From NCBI RefSeq assembly GCF_003253745.1, contig NZ_MZXV01000062.1:62001-126000 (forward strand): a DNA stretch of 64,000 bases. Reading direction: 5' to 3'. The DNA is from Mesorhizobium kowhaii. GTDB lineage: Bacteria > Pseudomonadota > Alphaproteobacteria > Rhizobiales > Rhizobiaceae. Under the pieces are notes generated by a model that saw only the letters and a program-made list of their open reading frames with translations, was not told where the DNA came from and made no database searches. Position numbers and translations under genes: made by a program. The first letter of the stretch is position 1. The number at the start of each line of letters is the position of its first letter. This document shows positions 18,582 through 27,940 of this stretch, piece after piece.

Positions 18582-18968
18582 GAGCAATTCCTCGGCTTAG
18601 GCGATGAGGGAGCATAGTAGCACCAGCCGCAGTTCGCGATAGCAAGAGCGCGAAGTTCAGCCGAGGGGAAGCTACTTCCGCAAGGGGTCGATGCGCGACA
18701 GTTCTGATGGCGATCCGTAGGTCTGGACATGGCGCCAACCGCGAGCTCAGCGTCGACACCAGCAATGTCCGCTTTTAGTAAGCGGTCAAGTCGGCCGGGG
18801 TGACCGAAATGTGGCGCAAAGCGGTCATCATCGCCTGAGCCCGTCATTGGCAGCTTCGGGTCACGACGAGAAGTCCGCGGTGACGGCGCCGGCATTCTCC
18901 TCAGGTCTCGATCCGACGGGGTCGCGGGTGCAACAAGCTGTTGCACAACTCTGCTATCCATAACGCCC
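18582..18968. other. Intergenic region including start of direct repeat
   Basis: About 390 bases with no credible gene. From 18813 the DNA is nearly identical to 22827 onward, so the second half is the 5' part of the long direct repeat that carries the HTH gene. Confidence 0.5.
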
Positions 18969-19431
18969 ATGCCTGACCCGAACTACCTCACCCCTGAAGA
19001 AGTCATCGCTCGCTATCGCGGACAGGTAAGCGAAGGGACTCTTCGCAACTGGCATTGCATGCGGATCGGGCCATCGTTCCTCAAGATCGGCAAAGCAATC
19101 CTCTATCCGAGCGGCGAGTTGGATCGCTGGGACAAATCGATCCTCGTCGTCTGCAGACCCACACGCGAACTGCCGCGGGAAAAGGCGGCACCGCCAGAGT
19201 AGCAGAGAGGCAGTTCAGTCGTTCCGAGGTCGCTGGCTAGATAGATAAGCGTTCGGAATCCGTGGTTGATCGGGACGTCAGAGTACTGAGCAAATGCGAT
19301 CATGCCCAAGCGTGGAAGATCACCAGTGGTCACTCGACACACGCCCCAGTTAACGGCCCCACCTCTTCAGCATGGGCATGCAAGCATTTGATAGATATGC
19401 TGATTCTGATCATAGTCTTTTGATCCACAAC
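18813..19431 (+). repeat. Long direct repeat, copy A (HTH module copy 2)
   Basis: About 620 bases repeated in direct orientation 4014 bases downstream (22827-23444), differing by scattered substitutions and one single-base deletion. It contains the whole HTH gene and its conserved tail. Together the copies bracket the SDR/VOC/SnoaL/AraC cassette. Confidence 0.9.
18969..19202 (+). CDS. Small helix-turn-helix protein, module copy 2 (intact)
   Basis: 77 residues, one HTH_17/excisionase-like domain (MPDPNYLTPEEVIARYRGQV, TLRNWHCMRIGPSFLKIGKA, then ILYPSGELDRWDK). It is the intact member of the pair created by the long direct repeat; the copy at 22983 has a frameshift. Compared with the copy at 215, the fold and key positions are the same but the flanks differ. 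Probably a regulator or excisionase of the module; function not shown. Confidence 0.75.
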   Translation: MPDPNYLTPEEVIARYRGQVSEGTLRNWHCMRIGPSFLKIGKAILYPSGELDRWDKSILVVCRPTRELPREKAAPPE

Positions 19432-19989
19432 GAACCCGCTCGATACCCGTCGGGCATGCTGGATCACGCCGCGTCACGCTCGAATCAAAATCGCTTTTAA
19501 AATGCGTGACTTGAGCATCTCTGTCGCGGGCCAAACTTGGCGCGCGACGGATTGATAGAAAACGAAATTAGCCAGTTGTCCTGTGAGGTCGTTATTTGGG
19601 GGAAGAAATGCGCCCTTCCCTGCCCCACAATGCAACGCCGATTTCACGCCTCTGCCTGTGATCGGATGACTGAGATTGGCCGAAAGCGGACTGGCAGCTT
19701 CTGGCGTTCAATAGGTAAGAGCGGACGTGTAGGTCACAGTCGTGATAGCCGCAGCTGACACTTAGCAGACGCTGAAATCTCCGGCGGGTATAGCCACTCG
19801 CGCCATAAGATCATCAGGTTCTTCACGTTGATACTGCCAATTCCTGTAAACAAATTCGGGGCCGTCCGGGTCTTGGACCGGCGCAAAGCAATGGCAGGGT
19901 AGATTTGAGGCTGTGGGTCGGAGAGAATTTCTTGTCGGCTTCGCGGCCTGTTGCCTCCCGGCGGAGCGGCAAGCCTAGGGCCGGTCGAC
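19203..19989. other. Gene-poor module tail
   Basis: Almost 790 bases without a credible gene. The first 230 belong to the long direct repeat and end in a degenerate radC-like HN-P motif (near 19424). Bases 19610-19680 match the copy 1 region near 1560-1715 (GCGCCCTTCCCTGCCCCACAA block). The rest holds nothing I recognise. Confidence 0.45.
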
Positions 19990-20334
19990 TCATTCGAGAT
20001 GAGCGTCGATGCGAACGATCAGCCCATCGGCATCGATGGACATCTCCAGAAATCCGATCTCGTGACCGAAGTCGCCGGTAAAATCGACCCGCACGCGAGC
20101 CTGGGCCTGGCTGAGGAACTCCACCGATTGGACACGGGTGACTGTGTGATAGCCGACAAAGAACCGCTCCAGGTAGTCCCGGATGCCGGCATGTCGGAGG
20201 AACCTCTCGCCCACCGATGGATCGTCGATAACCGCATCCTGCGTGAACAGAGCCAGGGCGGCTTCAACGTCGAAGGCATTGGTGGCGCCAATTAACGTGT
20301 CCACCGTTGCGCGCAGAGCGCTGTTTTCGGTCAT
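19990..20334 (-). CDS. SnoaL-like / NTF2-fold protein
   Basis: 114 residues from the ATG at 20334, which has GGGAG nine bases upstream. The pattern LRATVDTLIGATNAFDVEAA, LFTQDAVIDDPSVGERFLRH, GIRDYLERFFVGYHTVTRVQ and a C-terminal beta-rich end (VRVDFTGDFGHEIGFLEMSI) is that of SnoaL-like proteins, a fold used by small isomerases, hydrolases and many proteins of unknown role. It is last in a three-gene leftward set with the VOC and SDR genes; its start region overlaps the stop of the VOC gene. Confidence 0.8.
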   Translation of the reverse strand: MTENSALRATVDTLIGATNAFDVEAALALFTQDAVIDDPSVGERFLRHAGIRDYLERFFVGYHTVTRVQSVEFLSQAQARVRVDFTGDFGHEIGFLEMSIDADGLIVRIDAHLE

Positions 20335-20339
20335 GGCAT

Positions 20340-20740
20340 TCAACTCCCATGCTGCCAGTTCTTGTGGACGAACTCGAGGCTGTAGCCGTCCGGATCCCTG
20401 ACTTGGGCGGCGTAGTAGCGGGGATCGTAGTGAAGTTGCGGTCCGGGTGGATGGATCTCGGTCGCCCCAGCGGCCAATGCGGCGGCATGGGCATCGTTCA
20501 CCATCGCTTCGGAATCTGCCGCGAAGCCGACATGCACAGCGCCGGGCGCAGCTGTCCCTTGCTTCAGCCAGAAGAACATTCGCCCACTGGCGCCAAAGCC
20601 CTTGAGGTCTGCATGACCCGCCGGGCCATCCTTGCCGTCATAGTCGAGGGGGTTGGTGATCCGAGGATCGGGACTACCTTCGCGTAAAAGGCGATCGAAC
20701 GATCGGTGTCACTGACCGTGAGAAAGATGTGATCGAGCAT
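20340..20740 (-). pseudogene. VOC-family (glyoxalase-like) protein, frameshifted
   Basis: The ATG at 20740 with a GGGAGA site begins MLDHIFLTVSDTDRSIAFYA, a normal VOC N-terminus. Near 20660-20668 the frame breaks: continuation is found one base out as ITNPLDYDGKDGPAGHADLK, joining the open C-terminal part (MFFWLKQGTAAPGAVHVGFA ... AAQVRDPDGYSLEFVHKNW). Restoring one base gives a full single-domain protein of about 133 residues. Either the gene is inactive or there is a base-calling error. It is 15 bases downstream of the SDR gene. Confidence 0.75.
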
Positions 20741-20754
20741 AAGGTTCTCCCGAT

Positions 20755-21495
20755 TTAGATGATGTATCCGCCGGCCACTTCGATGTTCTGCGCATTGATC
20801 CAGCGATTGTCGTCGGACAAAAGGCTGGCGACCATGCAGCCAATATCGTCCGGTTCACCGACGCGTCCGAGGGCGGTCTGGCTGGCAAGCAGGGCTTCGA
20901 ACTCGTCGTTCAGCCCGCCGCCAAGCTCGGTACGTATGGCCCCCGGCGCGATGGAATTAGCGCGGATTCGACGTTCTCCGAATTCCTTGGCCATGTAGCG
21001 CGTCAGAACTTCAAGCCCGCCCTTGAAGGAGGCGTAGGGCGCAACGCCGGCGGTGGCGACCCGGCTCGTAGCACTGGCCACGTTGATAATGTGTCCGCCC
21101 TCGGCCATCAGCGGTAGCAGCGTCTGCGTCAGGAAAAACGGCCCTTTGAGGTGGATCCTGAACAGCCCGTCGAACTCATCCTCGGTCACGGTCGCGATCG
21201 GGTTGTAGAGACCGTAGCCGGCATTATTGACGAGGAAGTCGAAGTCCGCGCGACCCCAAGCCTTGAAGGTCTTGAGGACTGCATCGCGAAACGCCGGGAA
21301 TGTCGCGCTGTCGCCGACGTCGAGCTTCAAGGCGACCGCCTTGCCGCCATCCGCTTCAACCGCGCTGACGACCTTCGCGGCTGCGTCCGGGTTACTGTTG
21401 TAGGTCAGGATGACGTCGATGCCGCGTTGGGCGCACTGGACCGCTACACTTGCGCCGAGACCGCGGCTGCCGCCAGTGATGATGACGATACTCAT
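20755..21495 (-). CDS. Short-chain dehydrogenase/reductase
   Basis: 246 residues, ATG at 21495 preceded by AGGAG. Classical SDR: nucleotide motif TGGSRGLGASVA (about 7-18), NNAGYG, catalytic Ser in NVASATSRV and the YxxxK active site as YASFKGG. C-terminus ends in the usual NIEVAGGYII. It would reduce or oxidise a small carbonyl/alcohol with NAD(P)H; substrate unknown. It is the first gene of the cassette and faces the AraC regulator across 130 bases, which suggests that regulator controls it. Confidence 0.9.
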   Translation of the reverse strand: MSIVIITGGSRGLGASVAVQCAQRGIDVILTYNSNPDAAAKVVSAVEADGGKAVALKLDVGDSATFPAFRDAVLKTFKAWGRADFDFLVNNAGYGLYNPIATVTEDEFDGLFRIHLKGPFFLTQTLLPLMAEGGHIINVASATSRVATAGVAPYASFKGGLEVLTRYMAKEFGERRIRANSIAPGAIRTELGGGLNDEFEALLASQTALGRVGEPDDIGCMVASLLSDDNRWINAQNIEVAGGYII

Positions 21496-21623
21496 TTGGT
21501 TCTCCTTGGATTGGAATGATCAGTTAATAGCCGTAGACACCCCGCGACCGCTCTCACGATTCTCTTCGAATGTTGCCTATTCCTGCTTCGTGATTGATTG
21601 CGGCACGCTGCTGTGAAACAACG
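21496..21623. promoter_or_regulatory. Divergent promoter region of SDR and AraC genes
   Basis: 128 bases between divergently transcribed genes. In such pairs the AraC protein usually binds here and controls both directions (family knowledge). I do not see a clear operator. Confidence 0.4.
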
Positions 21624-22547
21624 ATGCTTATGGACACACAGCTTCAGGAACTCCGGCAACTGGCCTCCAGAGCAGAGAACCGCCTCACCGAAACGGGTAT
21701 TCCGCGCGTCGCAATGGTGCAGGGCGAGATCCCCGAGCATCAACTCGCCGCCGTCTACGATCCTATGGTCAACCTGATCCTGGCGGGATCAAAGACCATG
21801 ACAGTGGGCGACCGGACGTTTCGGTACGATCCCGCGACCTACTTTGTAATGTCAGTCGACTTGCCGGCGGTCGGCTCAGTGTATCCATCCGAAAACGGAG
21901 AACCCTATCTGGCGATCAGTTTGACGCTGGAGCCAGCCATCGTCGCGAATCTGCTGGCCGATCTGCCCAAACCTGCCGGGGGCGAGCTCTACAGCCCCGG
22001 TTTCTCTGTCGCACCGGTGACGCCCGCACTTCTGGATGCCTGGGTTCGCATTCTCCGGCTAATTGATCATCCGGACGAGGTCGCGGCCCTTGCACCGGCC
22101 TACGAGCGCGAGATCCTATTCCGTGTGCTTCAGGGGCCGCTTGGCTGGATGCTTCGTGATATCGCGACTCCCGACACCGCTCTTTCGCGGATCGGTATCG
22201 CCATCCTGTGGATCAGGGAGAATTTCGCCAAGCCGCTTCGCGTCGAGGCTTTAGCGGATATGGCGGCTCTCAGTGTCTCCGCCTTCCACCGTCACTTCAA
22301 AGCGGTTACCGCGCTCAGCCCTCTACAATACCAGAAGCGTGTGCGCTTGCTTCACGCTCGATCTCTTCTCATTGCCGGAGAAGGCAGCGCCACATCCATC
22401 GCCTTTGGTGTTGGCTATGAAAGTCCGAACCAGTTCAGCCGAGAGTATGCGCGTCAGTTCGGCTTGGCCCCCTCCCGGGATGCCGCGCGACTACGCCGGA
22501 AAGATCCACTTCATTCCGAATGCGTGTCCCCGGTCGCGAGTGGGTGA
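21624..22547 (+). CDS. AraC-family transcriptional regulator
   Basis: About 307 residues from the ATG at 21624; a TTG at 21594 would add ten residues. N-terminal AraC_N ligand-type domain (about 20-170; VNLILAGSKTMTVGDRTFRY, YFVMSVDLPAVGSVYPSE) and C-terminal HTH_18 (about 195-290; PLRVEALADMAALSVSAFHR HFKAVTALSPLQYQKRVRL then FGVGYESPNQFSREYARQFG). Regulators of this subtype often sit opposite a short-chain dehydrogenase, as here. The inducer is unknown. Confidence 0.9.
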   Translation: MLMDTQLQELRQLASRAENRLTETGIPRVAMVQGEIPEHQLAAVYDPMVNLILAGSKTMTVGDRTFRYDPATYFVMSVDLPAVGSVYPSENGEPYLAISLTLEPAIVANLLADLPKPAGGELYSPGFSVAPVTPALLDAWVRILRLIDHPDEVAALAPAYEREILFRVLQGPLGWMLRDIATPDTALSRIGIAILWIRENFAKPLRVEALADMAALSVSAFHRHFKAVTALSPLQYQKRVRLLHARSLLIAGEGSATSIAFGVGYESPNQFSREYARQFGLAPSRDAARLRRKDPLHSECVSPVASG

Positions 22548-22982
22548 AGGTGATAGCAACGTAACTCCAAGTCCCTTGGCGACGAGACTCCAAAGGCGGG
22601 GCCTCGCAGCCCCACACGGCATCAACTTAGAACGGCATTTCGCTGCGGCTCTGACGGCGATTCCTGATTCCGCAACAAGCCTTCCCGAGGAATGAAACTC
22701 TATCTTCGATGCTGGTTCGTCGATGCCCGGATTTTTCAACACTAGCGGCGCGACCACGAACCAGAGTGATCACTTGGGATGTCGGCTTTCAGTGAGCGGC
22801 AAAGCTGATCTCAACGGCCGACATTAGGCGCAAAGCGGTCATCATCGCCTGAGCCCTTCATTGGCAGCTTCGGGTCATGACGAGAAGTCCGCGGTGACGG
22901 CGTCGGCATTCTCCTCAGGTCTCGATCCGACGGGGTCGCGGGTGCAACAAGCTGTTGCACAACTCTGCTATCCATAACGCCC
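22548..22982. other. Intergenic region with start of second long repeat
   Basis: About 435 bases without a credible gene. From 22827 it is the second copy of the long direct repeat. Confidence 0.5.
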
Positions 22983-23444
22983 ATGCCTGACCCGAACTAC
23001 CTCACCCCTGAAGAAGTCATCGCTCGCTATCGCGGACAGGTAAGCGAAGGGACTCTTCGCAACTGGCGTTGCACGCGGATCGGGCCATCGTTCCTTAGAT
23101 CGGCAAAGCAATCCTCTATCCGGGCGTCGAGTTGGATCGCTGGGACAAATCGATCCTCGTCGTCTGCAGACCCACACGCGAACTGCCGCGAGAAAAGGCG
23201 GCACCGTCAGAGTAGCAGAGAGGCAGTTCAGTCGTTCCGAGGTCGCTGGCTAGATAGATAGGCGTTCGGAATCCGTGGTTGATCGGGACGTCAGAGTACT
23301 GAGCAATTGCGATCATGCCCAACCATGAAAGATCACCACTGGTCACTCGATACATGCCCCAGTTAACGGCACCACCTCTTCAGCATGGGCATGCAAGCAT
23401 TTGATAGATATGACGAATCTGATCATAGTATTTTGATCCACAAC
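22827..23444 (+). repeat. Long direct repeat, copy B (HTH module copy 3)
   Basis: Second copy of the repeat at 18813-19431, offset by 4014 bases (4013 after the deletion near 23098). It ends inside sequence that continues as a recognisable radC 3' end, which copy A lacks, so copy B may be nearer the ancestral arrangement. Confidence 0.9.
22983..23215 (+). pseudogene. Small helix-turn-helix gene, module copy 3, frameshifted
   Basis: Nearly identical to the intact gene at 18969, but one base is missing near 23096-23099 (TTCCTTAGATCGG against TTCCTCAAGATCGG), which throws the second half of the DNA-binding domain out of frame. The old stop is at 23213-23215. Non-functional as read. Confidence 0.85.
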
Positions 23445-23597
23445 CATCCGTCAGGCGACCCGACGCCGTCGCGCGCCGACATCGAGATGACGAAGGAGAT
23501 TGTCGACGCGGCCAAGCGACTGGGCATCGCCGTGCATGACCACATCATCATCGGGCGCAAAGGCCATTCCAGCATGAAGGGCCTGCTGCTGATCTAA
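23430..23597 (+). pseudogene. radC: radC 3' fragment (JAMM-motif end)
   Basis: About 55 codons encode the C-terminus of RadC: HNHPSGDPTPSRADIEMTKE with the JAMM metal motif HxH...SxxD, then IVDAAKRLGIAVHDHIIIGR and the end GLLLI followed by TAA. The first two-thirds of the protein is absent; the frame upstream is module sequence. RadC-like genes are frequent on integrative elements, so this is probably element debris. Confidence 0.85.
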
Positions 23598-23704
23598 TGC
23601 ATGTCGCCCAAAAGTGGCCCCGGTTTTGGGAGGACGACATGCATAAAACAAAGACCTAAAGCGCGTCGCTTGAATCCGCTCAAACGCGACGCGCTTTAGG
23701 TCTT
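23596..23704. repeat. RIME-like palindromic repeat, copy 1
   Basis: Two adjacent hairpins. The first pairs AATGCATGTCG with CGACATGCAT around an AAAAGTGGCCCCGGTTTTG core; the second (23651-23704) pairs AAGACCTAAAGCGCGTCGC with its near-perfect reverse complement. It starts at the stop codon of the radC fragment. A second copy lies at 26705-26810 in the same orientation and a partial copy at 61266-61322. The design resembles rhizobial intergenic mosaic elements (RIME). Confidence 0.8.
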
Positions 23705-23896
23705 GTTGCTGCCCTGAATGAACCGGGCTAATGCGGCAGTCCCCGGGGTGCGCTATTGCTGCCACGTCTGAAGAGCATGCGTTCGAGCAGCTCTTCCTTC
23801 AGCACGAAATGATGCACCAGCGCGGCCACGGGAATGGCCGAAGGCGGGGATAGCCCAGTCGACCCAATCGTGCCAGTCAAACGCCGGGTCTGACAC

Positions 23897-26551
23897 CTAG
23901 CTGGCCGCGCGTAGACGCCGAGATCGAACAAAGGCCTTTAGGCCATCGGAATCCAACGCCTGCCCGAAGGCATAGCCTTGCAGTATGTCGCAGCCCAAGC
24001 CCTTGAGTACCCGTGCGTGCTCCATCGTCTCGACGCCTTCCGCAATGACCTCGATACCCAGGGACTTGCCGATTTCAATGATCGACGAAACAACCTGCCT
24101 TCGTTGCGGCGAGTTGACAATTGGAATGACCAGCTGCCGATCAATCTTCAGTCGGCGAGGCTGTAGCTTGAGTAGGCTGACTATGGAGGCATAGCCCGTA
24201 CCAAAATCGTCTATCTCTATATCAATGCCGAGTTGCTTAATCTGATCGACATTCCAAGTTACCAAATCATCGTTTTCGTCAAGGAAAATTGACTCAACAA
24301 GCTCGAACGAAACTGTTCCCTTCTTGATATTTAGTTCTGTCAAGCTCTTTATAAGCTCTTCGTCTTGGAGGCGTCGCGCCGAAACGTTAACTGATACACG
24401 CGGTATATGAAGATTCGCAGCAGACCAGTCTTCAAAATCTGAAAGAGATTGGTTCAGTATGGTTCGATCGATCATCGAGACGACATTTAGTTCTTCTGCA
24501 ATTCTTAGGAATACATCCGGCGCTAAAATACCCTTCTTTGGGTGTCTCCATCGCGCAAGCGCCTCGACTCCGACAATTTCGAGCGTTTTTGCGCTAAATT
24601 GGGGCTGGTAGAAGGCTATGAACTCGTTGCGCTCAAGGCCGCCGAGAACTTCGTCGGCAATCCGCTTTGTGTCGACGATTTCGCTTTGCATCGCCTCAGT
24701 GAAGAATTCGTGTCGATTGCGCCCACGACTCTTGGCTTGGTAAAGCGCGATGTCGGCGTTCACCAGCAGGTGCTTGGCTTCGGCGTCTTTTCCGTTGTCG
24801 ACTGCAATTCCCACGCTAACACCAAAACGGCATCGATGGCCCTGGTAGTAAACGGGTTCGCTCATCTGGCTGATGACGCGGTCAGCCAGCAGCGCCAGTT
24901 GCTTGATATCGTCATACACCGTGCACAGGACGACGAATTCGTCTCCTCCGATCCGAGCGACGAATCCCCCATCCTCGACCTTGGATCGGAGGACGGCAGA
25001 TGCGTGAACCAACATCGCGTCACCCGCAGCATGGCCAAGCGTATCGTTGATGTGCTTAAACCGATCCAGGTCGATGTGAAGCAGGGCCGCATAACCGCCG
25101 TCGCGCCTGGCGTTTGCTGCGTACTCTTCCAACAGCTGGTCGAGGTAACGACGATTGGGCAAACCGGTCAGCGAATCGTGAAGCGCGATATGCTCTATGC
25201 GCGCCTTGGCCGCCTCGAGTTCTGCATTTTTCGACTCGGACAATTGTTTCGCGCGAACCAGATCGCTGTTTAGCAGGACGTCAGCTGTCACGTCCCATTC
25301 CGCACCAATCATTTTGGGCGTCTCGTTTGGGGCTTGGTATATGGTCGCCTTGGATCGGACATGACGAATCTCGCCATCCGGACGAACAATCCGGTACTCC
25401 GACGAATATGTTCCGCGGCTGGCCACAGCACTGTCGAAATCTGCGTTGGCGCCGGCTAGATCCAAGGGGTGAATTGCGCCCGCCCAATCCGAGTAGCCGC
25501 GACGTCCTCCATCGCTGGGTTTGCCATATATTTCATTGACGCGGTCGTCCCACGACAGGTCATTGGTCGCGAGATCGTGTTCCCAAACGCCAATAGCCGA
25601 CGCCTCCAAAGCGAGTTCTAGGCGTCTCGACAATCGACGCAGTTCCGCATAGTTGCGCTGTCTCTCGCCAATCAGACGACCTGTGACCAAGAATGGGATC
25701 ACAACCAGCGCCCCGGCCGCGGCCATGATCGCGCGCAAGAACCACGCGTTGCTGGGCGTCGAAGGCCAGCCATTTTTGGGGATGGCTGCGATCTGCCACG
25801 AACCTGACGGGAGCAGAACTTCGGCCGTCACTGGATTGCTTTTGCGGACGCCCGCATCGCCGTAGAATTGATCTCCGCTTGGGCCGAGGGCGTCTTTACC
25901 GATGAGCGCGATGTCAATCCCGAGATCATCGTCAAACAGGCCGCTCGCCTTGTAAAGGCGCTGCACGTCGACAACGGCGGAAATGATGCCCCAGAACCTT
26001 TCCGTGTTGCCCGCACTCCGCACGAAAGCCGGAAAACGGCCGACGAAGCCTTGGCCTCCCTGCTTCAGGTCGACGGGACCGGCAAGAATCAACTTGCGCT
26101 CGTCTCGCGCCCGTAGCGCGGCCTCACGCTGCCGATCGTCCTTTCGGTAATCGAGGCCCACCGCTTTCTCGTTGCCCTTTAGCGGGTACATCAAGGAAAC
26201 GACCAGATCGGGCGCGCCGGCAATATTGTTCAATTGCGAGTCCCCGCCAAACAGGTTGCTCGCGAGCGAAGCGAAGCGTTGCTGTCCCATATAGGGTTCT
26301 GTCACGACCGTCGCGACTAGCCCATGCACGAGTTGAAGGTTTCCGTTGATGTTCCCTTCTAGCTTGGCGCGGATCAGATTGACCTTGACCAGGACATCCG
26401 CGCGGGCGGCTTGGTCCGAGACGATTTTGTTCTGATGGTCGGCATACGCTGCGCTGATGACAATAACCAAAACCGCCACTGCGGCCGGAATATTTGCCGA
26501 GGAAAAAACGGCATCCTTTATGCCGCCGAACCTAGCGCCGAAAAGAGCCAA
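23897..26551 (-). CDS. Membrane CHASE-PAS-GGDEF-EAL cyclic-di-GMP protein
   Basis: 884 residues, TTG start with an AGGGGAG site ten bases upstream. Membrane helix at about 20-37, CHASE-like periplasmic sensor (about 60-260), second helix (about 272-292), PAS (about 305-425), GGDEF and EAL. The cyclase signature GGDEF is intact at 535-539 and the phosphodiesterase signature EAL at 663-665, with downstream EAL residues (DDFGTGYAS, EGVE) also present, so both activities are possible. The allosteric RxxD site before GGDEF is absent. It senses an external signal and adjusts cyclic di-GMP. It lies alone between two RIME-like repeats. Confidence 0.93.
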   Translation of the reverse strand: MALFGARFGGIKDAVFSSANIPAAVAVLVIVISAAYADHQNKIVSDQAARADVLVKVNLIRAKLEGNINGNLQLVHGLVATVVTEPYMGQQRFASLASNLFGGDSQLNNIAGAPDLVVSLMYPLKGNEKAVGLDYRKDDRQREAALRARDERKLILAGPVDLKQGGQGFVGRFPAFVRSAGNTERFWGIISAVVDVQRLYKASGLFDDDLGIDIALIGKDALGPSGDQFYGDAGVRKSNPVTAEVLLPSGSWQIAAIPKNGWPSTPSNAWFLRAIMAAAGALVVIPFLVTGRLIGERQRNYAELRRLSRRLELALEASAIGVWEHDLATNDLSWDDRVNEIYGKPSDGGRRGYSDWAGAIHPLDLAGANADFDSAVASRGTYSSEYRIVRPDGEIRHVRSKATIYQAPNETPKMIGAEWDVTADVLLNSDLVRAKQLSESKNAELEAAKARIEHIALHDSLTGLPNRRYLDQLLEEYAANARRDGGYAALLHIDLDRFKHINDTLGHAAGDAMLVHASAVLRSKVEDGGFVARIGGDEFVVLCTVYDDIKQLALLADRVISQMSEPVYYQGHRCRFGVSVGIAVDNGKDAEAKHLLVNADIALYQAKSRGRNRHEFFTEAMQSEIVDTKRIADEVLGGLERNEFIAFYQPQFSAKTLEIVGVEALARWRHPKKGILAPDVFLRIAEELNVVSMIDRTILNQSLSDFEDWSAANLHIPRVSVNVSARRLQDEELIKSLTELNIKKGTVSFELVESIFLDENDDLVTWNVDQIKQLGIDIEIDDFGTGYASIVSLLKLQPRRLKIDRQLVIPIVNSPQRRQVVSSIIEIGKSLGIEVIAEGVETMEHARVLKGLGCDILQGYAFGQALDSDGLKAFVRSRRLRAAS

Positions 26552-27073
26552 TAGGGTGAAACTCCCCTGTGTTATTCAGGTTCTCGGATCGACCCGCCGA
26601 TGGAACATTAGCTTTCATTAATTAATTTTGAACTTCACAGTCCTGAAAACTTTGCACTTTCCGACCGTTGATGTCGTTCCCGGTCCCTCCGGAATGGTTG
26701 GAACTAATGCATGTCGCTCAAAAGTGGCCCCGGTTTTGAGGCAACGACATGCATGGAAACAAAGACTTAAAGCGCGCCGCATGAATCCGTTTCGACGCGA
26801 CGCGCTTTAGCCGCCGGCTCCACTTGACATCTTCACGCTGCCTCGGCCACTGACGCAGCTAAGTTGTCGGCACCATAGCTGGGCGATACTGAAGGACTAC
26901 GGGCTGCACTTCAGAGAATCGATGGGATCACCGTTCAGACGAGAAGCCTCGGCGATGGTTGCTTGTCAGGAGTTTCTGCCGGTTGTCCAGCCGCTTCTGA
27001 CCATTCACGAGCAGGTCTGCCTCAAGCAGAGAAGCTCAGGCGACGGGTCTGTCGTCCATGCTCAACAGTGCGG
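26552..27073. other. Intergenic region holding a RIME-like repeat
   Basis: About 520 bases with no credible gene; 26705-26810 is the second RIME-like repeat. Nothing else recognisable. Confidence 0.5.
26705..26810. repeat. RIME-like palindromic repeat, copy 2
   Basis: Same two-hairpin layout as 23596-23704 and same orientation: AATGCATGTCG ... CGACATGCAT, then TTAAAGCGCG ... CGCGCTTTAG, with about ten substitutions. Confidence 0.8.
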
Positions 27074-27940
27074 CTAGTGGCCCTCAATCGCTTTAGGAGC
27101 AACAAGATATGGTACCTTGCCGACGCTACGCTTCGTCGCGCCAATAGAATAGGCCATTGGGATCTTGGGAGAGGTCTTTGGCAAGCCGTACATATCCTTG
27201 CCGGCCCTCACTGCAAATGAAAAGTGCTGCCACGAAACCGTGTCATGCTCATTCAGAAAATCGAGCGTCAGCCCCGCTGAAATCAGCGCGTTCACCACGT
27301 CACTGATCGGATGAATCCACTCATAATAGCGAGGATGTTTCAAGACGCGGTCGTCGCCGGTATAGGTCCGTTCCTCGTTCCAGGCGAGTGGTCGAGCTGT
27401 TGGCGTCCGCCAGTCGTGCTTCAACTCCAGCGCCGCAGCTTTGCGATCGCACTGGAACATCAACGGATGGCCCTCGGCCATATAGAGCCGGCCTCCTGGT
27501 CGCAGAAGATCGGCAACAACCCGCGCCCAGCGGAACACGTCATCCAGCCAGTTTACCGAACCCCAGGTAACGTAAGCGATGTCAAAGGTCCGGCCGAGCG
27601 CTTCGACCGCCTCGAATAATGGCGCTTCCACGAAGCGTACGTCAGTGCCTGCCTTCGCAGCGAAATCCCGCGCAGCTGCGATCGCCATCGGTGAAAAGTC
27701 GAGGCCGGTCACGCTGCCCGCGCCGAGATTCTTCAAGCTGATCGTGTCGAGCCCGATATGACATTGCAAATGGACGACATCCTTGCCGACAATATCACCG
27801 ACCTCGCCCGTTTCCAGTTCATAGAGATTGGACCCGCCTGCCAGCACATTTTCGATCTGGTAGCTGCCTGTTGTGTCGGTCGAATGCAGTTCGGCCCGAT
27901 CATCCCAATTAAGTCGGTTGGCACCCAGAAACGGTTCCAA
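27074..27940 (-). CDS. Class I SAM-dependent methyltransferase
   Basis: 288 residues (start codon TTG at 27940, ANRLNWDDRAELHS). Methyltransf_25/12-type core: a slightly unusual motif I (VVHLQCHIGLDTISLKNLGA in place of a GxGxG loop), acidic motif II in VTGLDFSPMAIAAA, and the post-I region RTFDIAYVTWGSVNWLDDV, then LLRPGGRLYMAEGHP. This subgroup of uncharacterised bacterial methyltransferases begins with NRxNWDxRxxxH. Substrate unknown. It is monocistronic, on the opposite strand to the gene at 28393. Confidence 0.85.
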   Translation of the reverse strand: MEPFLGANRLNWDDRAELHSTDTTGSYQIENVLAGGSNLYELETGEVGDIVGKDVVHLQCHIGLDTISLKNLGAGSVTGLDFSPMAIAAARDFAAKAGTDVRFVEAPLFEAVEALGRTFDIAYVTWGSVNWLDDVFRWARVVADLLRPGGRLYMAEGHPLMFQCDRKAAALELKHDWRTPTARPLAWNEERTYTGDDRVLKHPRYYEWIHPISDVVNALISAGLTLDFLNEHDTVSWQHFSFAVRAGKDMYGLPKTSPKIPMAYSIGATKRSVGKVPYLVAPKAIEGH

